Below, piece after piece: positions 19,508 through 20,251 of a stretch of DNA of 20,251 nt. The stretch's first letter is position 1; every line of letters starts with the position of its first letter. Where the stretch lies: positions 1 through 20,251 of IMG/VR virus record IMGVR_UViG_3300044482_000039; one strand, written 5' to 3'. The stretch is from a virus. The notes under the pieces were generated by a model. That model saw only the letters and a list, made by a program, of their open reading frames with translations, did no database searches and was not told the origin of the DNA. The translations under genes were made by a program, and so were the position numbers.

Positions 19508-20021
19508 AAAGTGCAAAGTATGCGCTACTGAATTCTCGCCAGCCATGTCACTACAGCGCACATGCTCGCCACGATGCGCTATAGAAGACGGGCGAGTGTC
19601 GCAGAAGAATGAATTTAAGCGCACAACTCGGGTAATGAAGGCCAAAGCAAAGACCAAAGCGATGTGGCTGAAAGAGGCTCAGGCCGTATTTAATAAGTTC
19701 ATCCGACTGAGGGACTCGGTAGCGCCTTGTATCTCATGCGACAGGCATCATCAAGGCCAGTACCACGCAGGCCACTACAGGAGCGTGGGGGCTAACCCAG
19801 AGCTTAGATTTATAGAGAGTAACTGCAACAAACAGTGCTACCCATGCAATACGCGGCTTTCAGGGAATTTAATTAGATACAGGGTTAGATTGATTAGGAA
19901 AATAGGGATTGATCGGGTCGAATGGCTCGAAGGCCCACACGAACCGGCAAAATATACTGTTGATGACATCATCGCTATAAAAGCCGAGTACACAAAAAAG
20001 GTGAGGGAGTTAAGCGAATGA
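19497..20021 (+). CDS. ninG: NinG-like recombination nuclease (Rap family)
   Basis: The start is placed at GTG 19497 (reads MKPKKCKVCATEFSP), with GAGGTGG 4-5 nt upstream; an in-frame ATG at 19482 has no Shine-Dalgarno. 174 residues. The N-terminal CKVC...CSPRC zinc ribbon, central FNKFIRLRD, CISCDRH and the histidine-rich HAGHY followed by NCNKQCYPCN and LSGN match the NinG/Rap family, an HNH-like structure-specific nuclease acting on recombination intermediates. It overlaps NinB-like by 11 nt and the next gene by 4 nt. Confidence 0.85.
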   Translation: MKPKKCKVCATEFSPAMSLQRTCSPRCAIEDGRVSQKNEFKRTTRVMKAKAKTKAMWLKEAQAVFNKFIRLRDSVAPCISCDRHHQGQYHAGHYRSVGANPELRFIESNCNKQCYPCNTRLSGNLIRYRVRLIRKIGIDRVEWLEGPHEPAKYTVDDIIAIKAEYTKKVRELSE

Positions 20022-20218
20022 CACCATTACAGAAGCAGTGTGCTACCAGGAAGGCAGAGAGAGCGCAGGAGAAATTTATTGCAAGTCAGAGATTGACTAA
20101 AGACGGCCAGATACGCACGTTGTCACAGAAGCTAGTACGGGCAGAGGTTGAGATGTCGGCGCTGAAAGATGAGCTTACTAAGGCAAAGTTTGCTTTATAC
20201 GCGTATAGAAATGTTTGA
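20018..20218 (+). CDS. Small coiled-coil protein (66 aa), unknown
   Basis: The ATG overlaps the NinG-like stop (ATGA). It is basic at the N-terminus (MTPLQKQCATRKAERAQEKF) with a heptad-like region (LSQKLVRAEVEMSALKDELT, about residues 35-54). No family recognised; coupled to the recombination operon. Confidence 0.6.
   Translation: MTPLQKQCATRKAERAQEKFIASQRLTKDGQIRTLSQKLVRAEVEMSALKDELTKAKFALYAYRNV
20194..20211 (+). promoter_or_regulatory. Copy of repeated ATAGAAA motif near window end
   Basis: TTTATACGCGTATAGAAA matches the repeated motif and falls just before a possible new start at 20211, inside the end of the preceding gene. Confidence 0.3.
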
Positions 20219-20251
20219 TTTGATAAGTTTTGTTGCTGACTGGACAATAAC
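20211..20251 (+). CDS. Possible partial gene running off the right edge
   Basis: ATG at 20211 opens MFDLISFVADWTI and stays open to the window end, overlapping the preceding gene by 8 nt. No Shine-Dalgarno is visible, so it is tentative. Confidence 0.3.
   Translation, partial: MFDLISFVADWTI

Noticed and set aside
1-20251. CRISPR array, tRNA or rRNA genes
   Set aside because: No regularly spaced repeats and no cloverleaf-like sequence noticed on either strand by eye; a tRNA scan was not possible here.
1-20251. Integron integrase or phage integrase gene
   Set aside because: No protein in the window shows the tyrosine recombinase R...HxxR...Y pattern.

Overview
This window looks like part of a tailed dsDNA phage or prophage of a gammaproteobacterium. 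The evidence is a head and packaging module, a complete phage replication and recombination module, dense 1-4 nt gene overlaps, and no bacterial housekeeping genes. No integrase, repressor or tail gene is visible. The host is inferred only from gene families (ERF, YqaJ, NinB/NinG-like, YdaU-like) and from integron-type DNA.

Layout. 1-7175 (- strand, read right to left): small terminase, large terminase, DUF4055-type portal, SPP1 gp7/Mu F-like head protein, scaffold, P22-type coat protein and two small head genes. A block of three small + strand genes (2268-3116) interrupts this head operon. 7176-9092 is sparse: a stretch of micro-ORFs, two coupled genes and a repeat-rich element. 9093-11927 (- strand) is an early leftward operon of small unknown genes, headed by a winged-helix-like protein and a long coiled-coil protein. 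11928-12244 is the divergent control region, with a leftward intrinsic terminator, a direct repeat and a long hairpin in the leader of the rightward operon. 12245-20251 (+ strand) carries a YdaU-like replication protein, a DnaB helicase split by a class 3 intein, a run of small cassette genes, ERF annealing protein, YqaJ exonuclease, SSB and NinB/NinG-like proteins.

The main discovery is integron-type gene cassettes inside the phage. Four consecutive attC-like sites (15317-16337, +) separate four tiny ORFs. A fifth site (10065-10185, -) precedes another such ORF in the leftward operon. Each site has an R''/R' pair ending in AAC / starting with GTT, 5-7 nt unpaired spacers, and an L''/L' pair with one extra-helical base. 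The first bases of each cassette are complementary to the R'' at its own end, as expected for circular cassette excision. No integron integrase gene is in the window, so these resemble attC clusters lacking an integrase. Three attC sites also carry a Shine-Dalgarno and start codon whose frame runs through the recombination point into the next cassette. Swapping cassettes would therefore swap the C-terminal part behind a constant attC-encoded N-terminus.

Other notable items: a class 3 intein with Glu at position 1 inside the DnaB P-loop; a repeated approximately 20-bp motif upstream of several gene blocks; crossing inverted repeats at 8987-9088; a 17-residue hydrophobic micro-ORF coupled to the next gene; and chains of translation-coupled micro-ORFs.
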